Positions 42,601 through 51,145 of a stretch of DNA of 64,000 nt are shown here, in pieces (within the stretch, counting starts at the first letter, position 1; each line of letters begins with the position of its first letter). A program made the position numbers and the translations under genes. The DNA comes from Helicobacter_B zhangjianzhongii (GTDB lineage: Bacteria; Campylobacterota; Campylobacteria; Campylobacterales; Helicobacteraceae), in contig NZ_JANURN010000002.1 of the NCBI RefSeq assembly GCF_030249855.1, positions 124,001 through 188,000 on the forward strand. The letters run 5' to 3'. The notes under the pieces are model-generated. The model saw only the letters and a program-made list of their open reading frames with translations. It did not search any database and was not told where the DNA came from.

Positions 42601-42733
42601 CTTGTAAGGTAGCGATAAGCTCTTTTTCAAGCTGGGCTTCACTTTGATAGCTAGAATCCACTTTTTGCTTGGGGGTAAATTCCGCGGCTATGGTGGAGGC
42701 GGTGCTTTGGGCTAGGAGTTTTAGGCTTCTCAT
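39698..42733 (-). CDS. hsdR: type I restriction enzyme subunit HsdR
   Basis: The motor-nuclease subunit of 1011 residues. The N-terminal nuclease domain shows RYDVTILVNGLPLVHIELKRRG (PD-ExK). The helicase Walker A is HTTGSGKT (near residue 325), the DEAD-like box is MIFDECHRSQFG, and motif III is LFGFTGTPIF. It is intact. Because the partner hsdM is now out of frame, the complex should lack methylation and so be inactive or not assembled. The protein has one translated KVDSS motif (residue 24) and one LESTL. Confidence 0.95.
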   Translation of the reverse strand: MRSLKLLAQSTASTIAAEFTPKQKVDSSYQSEAQLEKELIATLQAQGYGYAPISDEKSLESNLRTKLEELNSTTLSDTEWRRFFAQVLSRANASIVEKSVLIQEDYIQPLERDNGSIINFKLIDKADIHKNSLQVINQYEATTPTRSHRYDVTILVNGLPLVHIELKRRGVSLKEAFNQINRYGRESFFSGNALFEFVQIFVISNGTQSKYYSNTTRDFHIKTQNGIKTTKTSNSFEFTSYFSDEKNTIINDLIDFAKSFFARHTLLNILCHYCVLDVDRKLLVLRPYQIAACEKILQQIAISYHNKFYEKSSEQKSGGYIWHTTGSGKTLTSFKTAQLVSKIQEIAKVLFVVDRKDLDYQTMREYDRFQKGAATGSKSTKELQSRLNSTDKSHKIIITTIQKLSRFIAQAEKDHTIFNEHIVMIFDECHRSQFGQMQKDISKAFKKLYLFGFTGTPIFAANALGFETTQRVFGACLHRYTIIHAIRDHNVLPFRVSYHTTAKLKSQPIQDEQVPAIDTEEILLAKERISHITRYILEHFTTQTKRSSTYTINGKHTKGFNAIFATQSIPMAMRYYEEFKRQQASLPESQRLKVGIIYSYAPNDEQEEESSEDTTALPKSQRDFLDAAINDYNAIFACRFDSSADNFQNYYKDFSLKLKNRELDLAIVVNMFLTGFDATTLNTLYVDKSLRYHGLLQAYSRTNRILNSIKSFGNIIAFRDLQRNTDDALALFSDENAKGIVFLRSLEEYLHGYTDEKGDKHKGYHELLHTLQTRFPLANFLESTLKQSDKRDFLALFGEILKLRNILEVFDDFSDPLSERDRQDYQSYYIDTYESLRAKDQAEKHSVLDEVEFEVELLKQVEVSIEYILELIATYHRHKDKGSYERILKLLDSSLSLRSKKELLLRFIQSLNPQSNVEKDFSTYIAARKDESLDTIITELDLKPKETRAFMQDSFERGELRDYGRAFGEILPPSPLFGKGAEQTHKVREKALEKLQAFFELFKGLELRQER

Positions 42734-42736
42734 AGG

Positions 42737-44343
42737 CTAGCCCTCTAAGCTTGTGATGATAGAGTCTATTTGCGTCCTTAGGGCTGCTTGTCTCTCTACG
42801 ATTTGGGCGATTTGTGCGTTTAGGTCGGTGATATTGATAACTTCCCTTGTGTCCTTTGGCGTGATGTAGGTGGAGGTGCTTAGATTGTAGTCATTAGCTC
42901 GTATTTCCTCCACGCTTACTAAACGCGAGAAATGCTCTATATCTTCGCGCTTGGCATAGGCTTCTACTATGGTGTTTATATGGGTGGATTCTAGGATATT
43001 TTTCTTGGTAACTTTGGTAAATTGCTCGCTTGCATCGATGAAAAGGGTGTGCATATTGGGCTTATTTTTCTTTAGCACGATGATAGAGGTGGCGATATTT
43101 GTGCCGAAAAAGAGATTGTCCGGGAGCTGGATAATGGTGTCGATGAAGTTTTGATCAATTAGGTATTTGCGGATTTGCTTTTCTTTGCCTCCGCGGTAAA
43201 GCACCCCCGGGAACTCTACTATGGCGCAAGTGCCAGAAGGAGAGAGCCAAGAGAGCATATGCATAGTGAAAGCCAGATCGGCATAGCCTTTAGGAGCTAG
43301 CACACCAGCAGGGGCGAAGCGCGGGTCATTGATAAGCTTGGGGTCATCATCGCCTATCCATTTGGTAGAGTATGGGGGATTTGACACGATAGCGTCAAAG
43401 GGCTCATCATCTGCGTGCTTTGGCTCTAGGAGTGTGTCGCCTAGGGCTATGTCAAAATTCTCAAAGCCCACATTGTGTAAAAGCATATTGATACGGCAGA
43501 GATTATAAATAGTGGGGTTTATCTCCTGCCCGAAAAAGCCTTGCTTGACATTTGCGCTGCCTAGCACTTTGGCAAACTGCAAGAGCAGCGAGCCACTCCC
43601 ACAAGCTGGGTCATAGACTTTATTGACACTTTGCTTGCCATAGCTTACAAGCCTTGCTAGTAGGTGGCTCACTTCCTGCGGAGTGAAAAACTCGCCCCCA
43701 CTTTTGCCTGCGTTGCCCGCATACATACGCATAAGGTATTCATACGCATCGCCAAAGGTATCGATAGCATTATCACTATAATGCAAATCAAGCGTGGCTA
43801 TGGCTTGCATCACCTTATAGAGCTTTTCATTGCGCTTTAGGAGAGTTTCTCCTAGATTTTTACTAGAATTGACATCAATATCGCTAAAAAGCTCTTTAAA
43901 CTTGGCTTCACTTGCTGTGCCTATGGTGGAGGCTTCTATGCTTTCAAAGGTGTTGCTTAGGGTTTGGTTTAGGTTGGTGGTGTCGTGGGCGTGGGACTTT
44001 AGGACATTGCAAAATAGCTGGCTAGGGTAGATGAAAAAGCCCTTTTCTCTAATGATAGCTTCGCGGCTCTTTTCATTTGCATCTATATCTTTATCGCTTA
44101 GATTTTCGTAGGCGTTGGGGTTGTCCCCCCCCCCCCCGTTTGCATAGTGGCAGGGTCTATGCCTTGCTTGATATTGATATGGGCGGCTAGATTTTCACTG
44201 ATAAAGCGGTAAAAGAGCATACCTAGCACATACATTTTGAAATCCCAGCCATCGACACTGCCGCGCAGGTCATTAGCGACTTTCCAAATGGTAGAGTGCA
44301 GGGCATCTCTTTGGGCTTGGGTCTTATCTGGTGTGGGTTGCAT
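42737..44343 (-). CDS. hsdM: type I methyltransferase HsdM, frame broken at G13 tract (phase OFF)
   Basis: N6-adenine methyltransferase subunit. The first 67 or so codons (MQPTPDKTQAQRDALHSTIW...) run into a G13 tract (44125-44137) and then stop at 44098-44100. After the tract the other frame reads DNPNAYENLSDKDIDANEKSREAIIREKG and continues without a stop to 42737, with AdoMet motif VYDPACGSGSLLLQF and catalytic SNPPYS. A tract of 11 or 14 G would join both parts into one protein of about 535 residues. With 13 G the gene is OFF. A GTG at 43813 could start a truncated product that lacks the N-terminal helical domain. The stop-free downstream frame shows that this is a reversible switch and not decay. 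Confidence 0.9.
44125..44137 (-). repeat. G13 phase-variation tract in hsdM
   Basis: Thirteen consecutive G on the coding strand. The frame needed for full-length HsdM requires 11 or 14 G. Homopolymer tracts of this length slip readily in Helicobacter and Campylobacter. Confidence 0.92.
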
Positions 44344-44369
44344 TGGGTCTCCTTAGAAGTGATATGGGG

Positions 44370-46409
44370 CTAAAAGCCAAAGCCTATGGTCAAAAACACG
44401 CCGTGCGCACCTGATCGCGCCTTGCTAGTAGAATCTAGCACCAAAATACTTGAATGCCTATCGCTATAAATATACCCGGTGTGATAGGTGTAGGACTGGT
44501 AGAGATACTGCACGCCTAGGCGCATAGATGATAGCTCAATGCCTACCCCAAATCCCACGCCTAGCATATCGCGCAGAGGGACACTTATATCGCGTGAGAG
44601 CTTGGAGAAATTGGCTAGATAATTGACTATCCCATAGGCTCGATAGATTTTATACTGCACGCCTGCTTGTATCCCAGAGCCAAAGAGTAGGGCAGAGACT
44701 CTACCGCTCTCTTCATCGCTCTTATCATCATCGCGCTCTTTCTCTCTAGCAAAATCCTCTGCGCTAAAAAGCCCCTGCCACGCTAGCTCGATAAATGGCG
44801 CAGCATAGAAAGATAGCGGCTGCTTTGCCGTGCTAAGCTCTATGCCTAGCCGCGCAGATCCTGCAAAAGACATCGCCTCATCATCAAGGATTTTGTGCAT
44901 ACCCTTAATCTCTGGGAAGCGCATAGCCCCCACACCTCCTAGCCCTAATTCACCAAAGAGCTTGATGATCTTTGGCTTGCTTGGGGGCAGAGCTTTGGCG
45001 GTGGATTTGGGAGTAGAATCCACTTTTTCAAAAGTGGATTCTGGGCTTTTCTTTTGACTTGGCTTTGGCGTGAGTGTAGGATCTAGCGGGCTATCATCAT
45101 CGATAATGCTATCAACTGCGCTAGATAGGGCTAGGGCGGGATCTTGCTCGCTAGCAAGGCTTACGCACACGCTCTCATTCTCGCATTTATCGGGGGATAA
45201 GTCATAGAGCTTTTGGCAGGCACTTGCCTCATAGAAGAGGTGATTGCAGCTTGTGGCGTAGTAGTCTTGCGCGCGGGCTTTGTCGCTTGCTAGTAGTGTA
45301 TCGCCAAGGGCTTCACACGCTTTGGTGAAGTCATTGCGCACGCCGATCTCACAAGAATGTGTAAGAAAATTGTCCCTAGCTTTGTCCCTAGCTTGCAGGG
45401 CTAGGAAGTAGGCTGCTTGCGCCGAGCCTAGTGAAAACGCCTTTTGCAAAAGGCTAGAATCCTGTTTTTGCTGCCCTAGTAAGGCACACGCGCGGGCGTT
45501 GTTGTGATCGCAGAGCCTTTGCATACTTGCTGGGTCAAAGTTGGACTCTCCTAGTAAAAGCACCGCGCCATCGCCGTAGGGATCAAGCCTAGCAGATTGC
45601 TTGTAGAAGTCTTTGGCTTTGGCGTGATTGGCTTGTAGATTGGCTAGTCCTAGGGCGTAGATCTCGCCTAGATACGCGCACGAAGTGGAGTCGTTTAGCT
45701 TGCAGCCTAGCGCGTAGAGATCAAGCCTCTTGCGCACTAGCTCTTCTAGCCCAGCACTTTTGGCACACGCAAGCCCATAGCCATTTTCACACGCGTGGGA
45801 GAAATACCACTGCGCGCTCTTTTTGGACTCTTTAAGGGCGATCTCTCCTGCTAGCACGCAGCCCTCCAAAGTCCCCATAAGGCAGGCTTTTTTGTAGTAT
45901 TTAAGGGCTAGCTTGTCGTTTTTGGCTAGCTCAAGCTCGCCTTTGTGATAGGCATTGCCCAAATGCACGCAATAATACCCATCAAGCTTAGAGTCTTGGC
46001 AGAGCTTTTCAAGATTGTCTAGCTCTCTAAACTCTGGGGCGGGGGCTTCTTTGACAAGCTTTTTGCTCGGGTCATATTGAAGCTTGATATAAAGATACTT
46101 GCTATCTTCATAGCGATCTAGGATTTTATAGCCGATATTATGCGCACCTGCATAGATTCTAACGCGCTCATTTGCCACGCTCTGCCCGCTCTCATCGGTG
46201 CTTTGCTCATACTCTGCTTGCACGCTTGTATTCAGCGATAGGCGCAATTCTTTCAATGCACGCGCGATCGCACTTGTCTCGCCCTCTTGCTTGCTTGCCT
46301 GCCCTATGGCGCAATGCTCCTGCTCGCAGATTTTGGATTCTACCCATTGGGGCTTAGGCTTTGCCCACATACTACACACGCAGAGTCCAAGACATATCCA
46401 CCATTTCAT
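44370..46409 (-). CDS. Sel1-repeat protein with C-terminal beta-barrel-like domain
   Basis: A 679-residue exported protein (signal peptide MKWWICLGLCVCSMWA). Residues about 20-120 resemble an Lpp20/FlgO-type domain (WVESKICEQEHCAIGQA). Residues about 130-420 form Sel1-like repeats with paired cysteines (KYYKKACLMGTLEGCVLAGE; FSHACENGYGLACAKSA), as in the H. pylori cysteine-rich Hcp proteins. After a Pro/Ser linker with a translated inverted motif pair (ESTFEKVDST), residues about 485-679 alternate as amphipathic strands and end in Phe (TIGFGF), the mark of an outer-membrane beta-barrel. The fusion of these parts is unusual to me. Confidence 0.75.
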   Translation of the reverse strand: MKWWICLGLCVCSMWAKPKPQWVESKICEQEHCAIGQASKQEGETSAIARALKELRLSLNTSVQAEYEQSTDESGQSVANERVRIYAGAHNIGYKILDRYEDSKYLYIKLQYDPSKKLVKEAPAPEFRELDNLEKLCQDSKLDGYYCVHLGNAYHKGELELAKNDKLALKYYKKACLMGTLEGCVLAGEIALKESKKSAQWYFSHACENGYGLACAKSAGLEELVRKRLDLYALGCKLNDSTSCAYLGEIYALGLANLQANHAKAKDFYKQSARLDPYGDGAVLLLGESNFDPASMQRLCDHNNARACALLGQQKQDSSLLQKAFSLGSAQAAYFLALQARDKARDNFLTHSCEIGVRNDFTKACEALGDTLLASDKARAQDYYATSCNHLFYEASACQKLYDLSPDKCENESVCVSLASEQDPALALSSAVDSIIDDDSPLDPTLTPKPSQKKSPESTFEKVDSTPKSTAKALPPSKPKIIKLFGELGLGGVGAMRFPEIKGMHKILDDEAMSFAGSARLGIELSTAKQPLSFYAAPFIELAWQGLFSAEDFAREKERDDDKSDEESGRVSALLFGSGIQAGVQYKIYRAYGIVNYLANFSKLSRDISVPLRDMLGVGFGVGIELSSMRLGVQYLYQSYTYHTGYIYSDRHSSILVLDSTSKARSGAHGVFLTIGFGF
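45015..45042. repeat. inverted pair of the GTGGATTCT motif
   Basis: AGAATCCACTTTT (45015-45027) and AAAAGTGGATTCT (45030-45042) form a perfect 13-bp stem with a two-base loop inside the Sel1-protein gene. It is coding on the minus strand and lies in the linker before the beta-barrel. Confidence 0.85.
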
Positions 46410-46425
46410 TTGCTGCTCCTTATGC

Positions 46426-46566
46426 CTAGCTCTTACCTAGCTTTTGCAGTAGCAAGAAAATGACAAAAGCACCCGCGCTCACCACAGCGATCGTGCTAAA
46501 TGCCTCAAAATACCCAAAGGGCGCACTTAAGTCAAACACGCGCATACCAAATAGTTCAAATCCCAT
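46426..46566 (-). CDS. small membrane protein, 46 residues
   Basis: A short gene read as MGFELFGMRVFDLSAP..., with one hydrophobic helix (about residues 23-40, STIAVVSAGAFVIFLLL) and a basic end (QKLGKS). AAAGG precedes the start. It lies 20 bp after recR and 16 bp before the Sel1-protein start in the same direction, filling the space exactly, which supports a real gene. I do not know its function. Confidence 0.65.
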   Translation of the reverse strand: MGFELFGMRVFDLSAPFGYFEAFSTIAVVSAGAFVIFLLLQKLGKS

Positions 46567-46586
46567 AGCTAAGCCTTTGTGTAGTG

Positions 46587-47171
46587 TTAGAGCTTCACGC
46601 GCGCACTCAAAGCACGCGAGAGCGAGAGCTGGTCGATATTCTCAAGCCCGATCCCGGTAGGCACGCCTTGGGCGATCTTGCTAAATGACAGGGATAAATC
46701 TTGCAGCTTATCTTCGATAAAGAGCATTACCGCCTCATTTGCCAGACTTGGTGAAAAGGCAAAAATAACTTCTTGTATATGCTTGCTAGCTATGCGTGTG
46801 CGCACTTGGGCGAAGTCGATTTGCTCTAGCTCAGGAGATAGCACCCAATATTTGCCGTTAAAATCGCCCATTTCTTCAATGGTGAAAATATCTTTAGGGT
46901 GAAGCACGACACAAAGCTTTGTATCATCTCTGCTTTCATCAAGGCAGATTTCACAGATTTCATTCTCACTTACAGAGCCACACACCACGCAAGTCCTGAT
47001 GTGCTGGATCGAAGTTTCTATACAATGAGCGAGCTTTAGGGCTAGGTATTTGTTTTCAATAGCTAGGAGATAGGCGATTTTCTGCGCACTTTTGCGCCCA
47101 ATGGTTGGGATCTGCTCTAGAGATTCTACAAGCGCGCTAAAACGCGCGAGAGACTTTCTGTATAGATTCAT
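46587..47171 (-). CDS. recR: recombination mediator RecR
   Basis: Acts with RecO (and RecF) to load RecA at gaps. The 194-residue protein has the HhH segment (LEQIPTIGRKSAQKIAYLLA), a four-cysteine zinc motif (CVVCGSVSENEICEIC) and a Toprim-like domain (KLCVVLHPKDIFTIEEMG). The length matches the family. It follows ppa at a 21-bp gap. Confidence 0.94.
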   Translation of the reverse strand: MNLYRKSLARFSALVESLEQIPTIGRKSAQKIAYLLAIENKYLALKLAHCIETSIQHIRTCVVCGSVSENEICEICLDESRDDTKLCVVLHPKDIFTIEEMGDFNGKYWVLSPELEQIDFAQVRTRIASKHIQEVIFAFSPSLANEAVMLFIEDKLQDLSLSFSKIAQGVPTGIGLENIDQLSLSRALSARVKL

Positions 47172-47192
47172 AAAGCAAGCAAGCCTGCTGCG

Positions 47193-47714
47193 CTATTTGG
47201 CGAAGTTTTTTATAGACTGCTGCAAGATCGCAACGGCTGCGGCTTTGTCTTTATACTCTTTGACTTTGACCCATTTGTTTGGCTCTAGCATTTTGTAGGT
47301 TTCAAAGAAGTTTTTGATCCTATCGCGCGTGATTTGGGGCAAGTCATCTAGGGAGCTAATCTTGTCATAGCGCGGATCGATTTTGCTAACAGGCAGGGCG
47401 AGCAGCTTCTCGTCCATTCCGCTCTCATCTTCCATAATCAGCACGCCAATCAAGCGCACTTTGATCACGCTTCCAGCTTGCAGGGGGTATTCATTGAGCA
47501 CCAAAATATCCATAGGATCGCCATCATCAGCGAGTGTGTGAGGGATAAAGCCATAGTTTGCAGGATAAAACATCGCGCTATACATCACTCTATCGACCAC
47601 CACCGCGCCAGAATCCTTATCGACTTCATACTTCACGCTTGAGCCATAGGGGATTTCGATAATGGCGTTGATATTATCTGGGATTTCTCCTAGGGGGATT
47701 TTTTCTACATTCAT
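47193..47714 (-). CDS. ppa: inorganic pyrophosphatase
   Basis: Hydrolyses PPi to drive biosynthesis. The 173-residue type I enzyme has the metal-binding DDGDPMDILVL signature and the conserved EIPYGSSVKYEVDKDSG N-terminus and KFFETYKMLEPNKWVKV C-terminus. It is 3 bp after adk. Confidence 0.96.
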   Translation of the reverse strand: MNVEKIPLGEIPDNINAIIEIPYGSSVKYEVDKDSGAVVVDRVMYSAMFYPANYGFIPHTLADDGDPMDILVLNEYPLQAGSVIKVRLIGVLIMEDESGMDEKLLALPVSKIDPRYDKISSLDDLPQITRDRIKNFFETYKMLEPNKWVKVKEYKDKAAAVAILQQSIKNFAK

Positions 47715-47717
47715 TTT

Positions 47718-48296
47718 CTATCCTTTAATGTGAGATATGATATAGGCATTCATTTCTTCTACAATCTCTTCAATCGTGCGCTCGCCATTGATCGTGTGTA
47801 GCAGATCCTTTGCTCCATAAAATGCGCGGATCTCTGCCAAAGGCTCTAAAAATACACGCATACGATTATTAAAGACCTCTTCATTATCATCAGCCCCTCT
47901 CGCACGCCCTAGCACGCGATCTTTAGCGACTTGCTCGCTTACTGCTACTTCTATGACTTTAGCAAGCTTGACATTGCTTTGCTCGGCAAGCTTGTTATGC
48001 AGGGCTTGCATTTGCTCGACACTTCTGGGGTAGCCATCAATTAGCACGATGTCTTTGGGTGCGTTTGCTAGGGCATTGACGATAGTTTGGACGACTATGT
48101 CTAGTGGCACGAGATTGCCTTTAGCGATAATATCGCCGATGATCTTGCCTTGATCTGATCCGCTTGCGACTTCTTCGCGTAGCAAATCGCCCGTGGAGTA
48201 ATGCACGATCGTGTCGGCATTGCGCTTAGCTATGGCTTGCGCATCGGTGGTCTTGCCAGAGCCGGGGGCTCCAATGATGAGAAATAACTGCTTCAT
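47718..48296 (-). CDS. adk: adenylate kinase
   Basis: Balances AMP, ADP and ATP. The 192-residue short form lacks an extended LID. P-loop GAPGSGKTTDAQA is at residue 8, the IDGYPRSVEQM motif is near 85, and RARGADDNEE near 130. It is 9 bp downstream of aspS with AGGAG before the start. Confidence 0.95.
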   Translation of the reverse strand: MKQLFLIIGAPGSGKTTDAQAIAKRNADTIVHYSTGDLLREEVASGSDQGKIIGDIIAKGNLVPLDIVVQTIVNALANAPKDIVLIDGYPRSVEQMQALHNKLAEQSNVKLAKVIEVAVSEQVAKDRVLGRARGADDNEEVFNNRMRVFLEPLAEIRAFYGAKDLLHTINGERTIEEIVEEMNAYIISHIKG

Positions 48297-48305
48297 AGTT
48301 GCTCC

Positions 48306-50051
48306 TTATGATGATGGATTGCGTAAGCGGATATGCAGCTCGCGCAAAAGCTCTTCGCCCACTTTGCTTGGTGCTTCCGTGAGTGGGCAAGCGGACCTTT
48401 GTGTCTTGGGGAAAGCGATCACATCGCGGATACTTCCTGCCCCGCTGATAAGCATAGCCAGCCGATCAAGCCCTATGGCAAAGCCTCCGTGTGGCGGTGC
48501 GCCATAGCTTAGGGCATCAAGCAAGAATCCAAACTTCTCTCTTGCCTCTTGCTCGTTTATCCCAAGTAGCTTAAAGACTTGCTGTTGGGTAGAATCCTTG
48601 TGGATTCTCATACTTCCACCGCCTAGCTCTATGCCATTTAGCACCACATCATACGCGATAGATTCTATCTGCTCTATGTCGCTTTTGTCCAAATCTTTAG
48701 GCATTGTGAAAGGATGGTGCAATGCCGCGATAGAGCCATCATCGCTGTGCTCAAACATAGGGAAATCCACCACCCATAAAAACGCCATTTTGTTTGTATC
48801 AATTAGCCCCAAATCTTTGGCGATTTTCTGTCGTAAGCGTCCCATATAATCCCATATCACGCGCTTTTCTCCCGCGCCAAAAAAGATTATATCTCCTTGT
48901 TTTGCTCCTGTGCGCTCTAAGATTGTCTTTAACCCATTTGGTGAGAGAAACTTGACAAGCGGTCCTTTTGGCTCATCTTTTAGCTGGATATAGGCTAGCC
49001 CTTTCGCGCCAAATCCACGCACAAATTCTTCAGCTTCGCTTAAACTCTTGCGGCTAAAGAGACTATCCCCATCTTTTATGCACAGAGCCTTTATGCGCTG
49101 CTTATGCGTGTCTTTGGCGATTGCGGCAAAAATCTCATTACTAGAATCCACAAACGCATCGCCTACTTCAACAAGCTCTAGCCCATAGCGTAAATCTGGC
49201 TTATCGCTGCCATATTTCTCCATAGCTTGCGCATAGGGCAGGCGCGTAAATGGCGTAGTGAGCTGCACACCCACTGCGGCAAAAATATCGCACAAAAGCT
49301 GCTCGCAAACGCCCATCACATCTTCTTGTGTGCAAAAGCTCATCTCTACATCAATTTGCGTAAATTCCGGCTGTCTATCAGCGCGTAAATCTTCATCGCG
49401 GAAGCAGCGTGCAATTTGAAAATACCGATCAAACCCCCCTACCATTAAGAGCTGCTTGAAAAGCTGCGGGCTTTGAGGCAGGGCAAAAAAGCTCCCATCA
49501 TACACACGACTAGGCACGAGATAGTCTCTAGCCCCTTCAGGTGTCTGCTTGGTCAAAATAGGCGTCTCCACTTCTAAAAAGCCCATTTTCTGCAGGCTAT
49601 TTCTCGCTGCTATACTAATATCACTACGCATTTTAAAGATGTCATAAGCCTTTTTGGAGCGTAGGGTTAGATAGCGGTATTTTAGGCGCAGTTCCTCGCT
49701 TGTGTTTTCATCGTTTATGGGGATTGGCAGGGTTTTGGCTTTGTTTTCTATGGTGAGACTCTCTAGCACGATTTCTACTTTGCCGGTTTTTAGCTTTGGA
49801 TTCTCAAGTCCTGCTCCACGCGCTCGCACAAGCCCGGTAGCAAGCAGCACAAACTCATCGCGCACGAGATTTGCCTGCTTGTATGCGCTAGATTCTGGAT
49901 CGCATACAAGCTGCACGATCCCGCTATGATCGCGCAAGTCGATAAATATCACGCCCCCGTGATCGCGGTAGGTATTGCACCAGCCACATACTTCCACGCG
50001 CTGCCCGATAAACTCCTCACTAATTTCTGCGCATAAATGCGTCCGTAACAT
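48306..50051 (-). CDS. aspS: aspartyl-tRNA synthetase
   Basis: A class IIb synthetase of 581 residues, the long bacterial form. OB-fold (RVEVCGWCNTYRDHGGVIFIDLRDHSG), motif 2 (QIARCFRDEDLRADRQPEFTQIDVEMSF), the GAD insert (FFGAGEK region) and motif 3 (GAPPHGGFAIGLDRLAM) are present. In Helicobacter relatives this type usually also charges tRNA-Asn (non-discriminating), for later GatCAB amidation. ATG 50051 is chosen over GTG 50057, which is only two bases after the ribosome site AAGGAG. Confidence 0.96.
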   Translation of the reverse strand: MLRTHLCAEISEEFIGQRVEVCGWCNTYRDHGGVIFIDLRDHSGIVQLVCDPESSAYKQANLVRDEFVLLATGLVRARGAGLENPKLKTGKVEIVLESLTIENKAKTLPIPINDENTSEELRLKYRYLTLRSKKAYDIFKMRSDISIAARNSLQKMGFLEVETPILTKQTPEGARDYLVPSRVYDGSFFALPQSPQLFKQLLMVGGFDRYFQIARCFRDEDLRADRQPEFTQIDVEMSFCTQEDVMGVCEQLLCDIFAAVGVQLTTPFTRLPYAQAMEKYGSDKPDLRYGLELVEVGDAFVDSSNEIFAAIAKDTHKQRIKALCIKDGDSLFSRKSLSEAEEFVRGFGAKGLAYIQLKDEPKGPLVKFLSPNGLKTILERTGAKQGDIIFFGAGEKRVIWDYMGRLRQKIAKDLGLIDTNKMAFLWVVDFPMFEHSDDGSIAALHHPFTMPKDLDKSDIEQIESIAYDVVLNGIELGGGSMRIHKDSTQQQVFKLLGINEQEAREKFGFLLDALSYGAPPHGGFAIGLDRLAMLISGAGSIRDVIAFPKTQRSACPLTEAPSKVGEELLRELHIRLRNPSS

Positions 50052-50064
50052 CGCCACTGCTCCT

Positions 50065-51033
50065 TTAGCCTAAAAATTTTCGCAATAAATCTTGCACTTG
50101 CAAAGGATCTGATTTTGAGATAAATCCATCGGCGTGGAGACTTGAAGCCATTTCAAGATTAGAATCATTGCTCATAGAGGAATTAACAATCACAGGGAGA
50201 TTTCTGGATTCTACGCGCCCTTTGATTTGCTTAAGCACTTCAAAGCCGGAGATGACAGGCATTTCAAGATCTGTGATCACAGCCCCCACTTGCTCTAGCA
50301 CGCCATCGGAGTAGAGATAATCCAGCAATGCACGCCCATTGCTAAACGATATATAGCGGACATTCAGCTTTTCTAAAACTGACTCTAATGCCTTAGAAGC
50401 CGACTTAGAATCCTCTGCCATAAGCACGAGTTTATCACTATTGATCGTGCCTAGCACATCGATTTTGAGCTTGCGCCCAAACTCTTGATCAGGGAAGGCA
50501 TCGGCTACCATTTTTTCTACATCAAGGATTTGGATCACAGAGCCATCATCGTATTTGGTCGTGGCAGTTACCTTGCTATCCCCATCAAAGCCAAATTCAC
50601 TCCCCACGGTAATGTCATTCCAATTTTTGTTGATGATGCGCTTCACGCCTAGAATCTTAAGCCCTACATTTTGGTTAGAAAAATTACAAATGACTACAAG
50701 GCTTTTTTGCGAGCTGATTGAGAATGGGCGCAGGTCTTTTTGGGGGTTTTGTGAGTTGAAATACAGCCAGCGGCGCATATCCACAAGGGGCATAGACTCT
50801 CCACGCACGGTCAAAAAGCCCAGCACAAGTCCGTCATTCTCCCCAGCAGTCTCTGTCAAATCTCCATCATAGTAGATAATCTCGCGCACTTTAAATACAT
50901 TGATCGCATATAGCTGCATACCGATATGCTCGCCGTGTAGCTCTATGGATTCTGGATCATCAAGCGTGAAGCATAGAAACTGCGCTTCATTATTGAGATG
51001 AAGACTCGTGGTTTGATCAATATCTTTTATCAC
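50065..51033 (-). CDS. cheV: chemotaxis coupling protein CheV
   Basis: A 322-residue CheW-REC fusion that links receptors to CheA. The CheW-like half is residues about 15-165 (YAINVFKVREIIYYDGDLTET; LTVRGESMPLVDMRRWL). The receiver domain is about 195-322, with phospho-acceptor Asp in AVITDLEMPVISG, and the conserved Thr/Ser-Lys positions in VIVNSSMSND and FISKSDP. H. pylori has a CheV next to ligA (HP0616), the same order. Divergent from ligA. Confidence 0.94.
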   Translation of the reverse strand: MIKDIDQTTSLHLNNEAQFLCFTLDDPESIELHGEHIGMQLYAINVFKVREIIYYDGDLTETAGENDGLVLGFLTVRGESMPLVDMRRWLYFNSQNPQKDLRPFSISSQKSLVVICNFSNQNVGLKILGVKRIINKNWNDITVGSEFGFDGDSKVTATTKYDDGSVIQILDVEKMVADAFPDQEFGRKLKIDVLGTINSDKLVLMAEDSKSASKALESVLEKLNVRYISFSNGRALLDYLYSDGVLEQVGAVITDLEMPVISGFEVLKQIKGRVESRNLPVIVNSSMSNDSNLEMASSLHADGFISKSDPLQVQDLLRKFLG

Positions 51034-51145
51034 GCCTATGCTCCTTGTGCTAGAGAGTGTGTCTGGATAGGTGGAATGGCTTAAACTTAAAAAATGTATA
51101 ATTTTACATAGCTTATGTTAAAAAACACTTATAAAAAGGACAAAA

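Noticed and set aside
42737..44343. hsdM as a decayed pseudogene
   Set aside because: The only defect is at a G13 homopolymer; the rest is open and has all motifs, which fits reversible phase variation better than decay.
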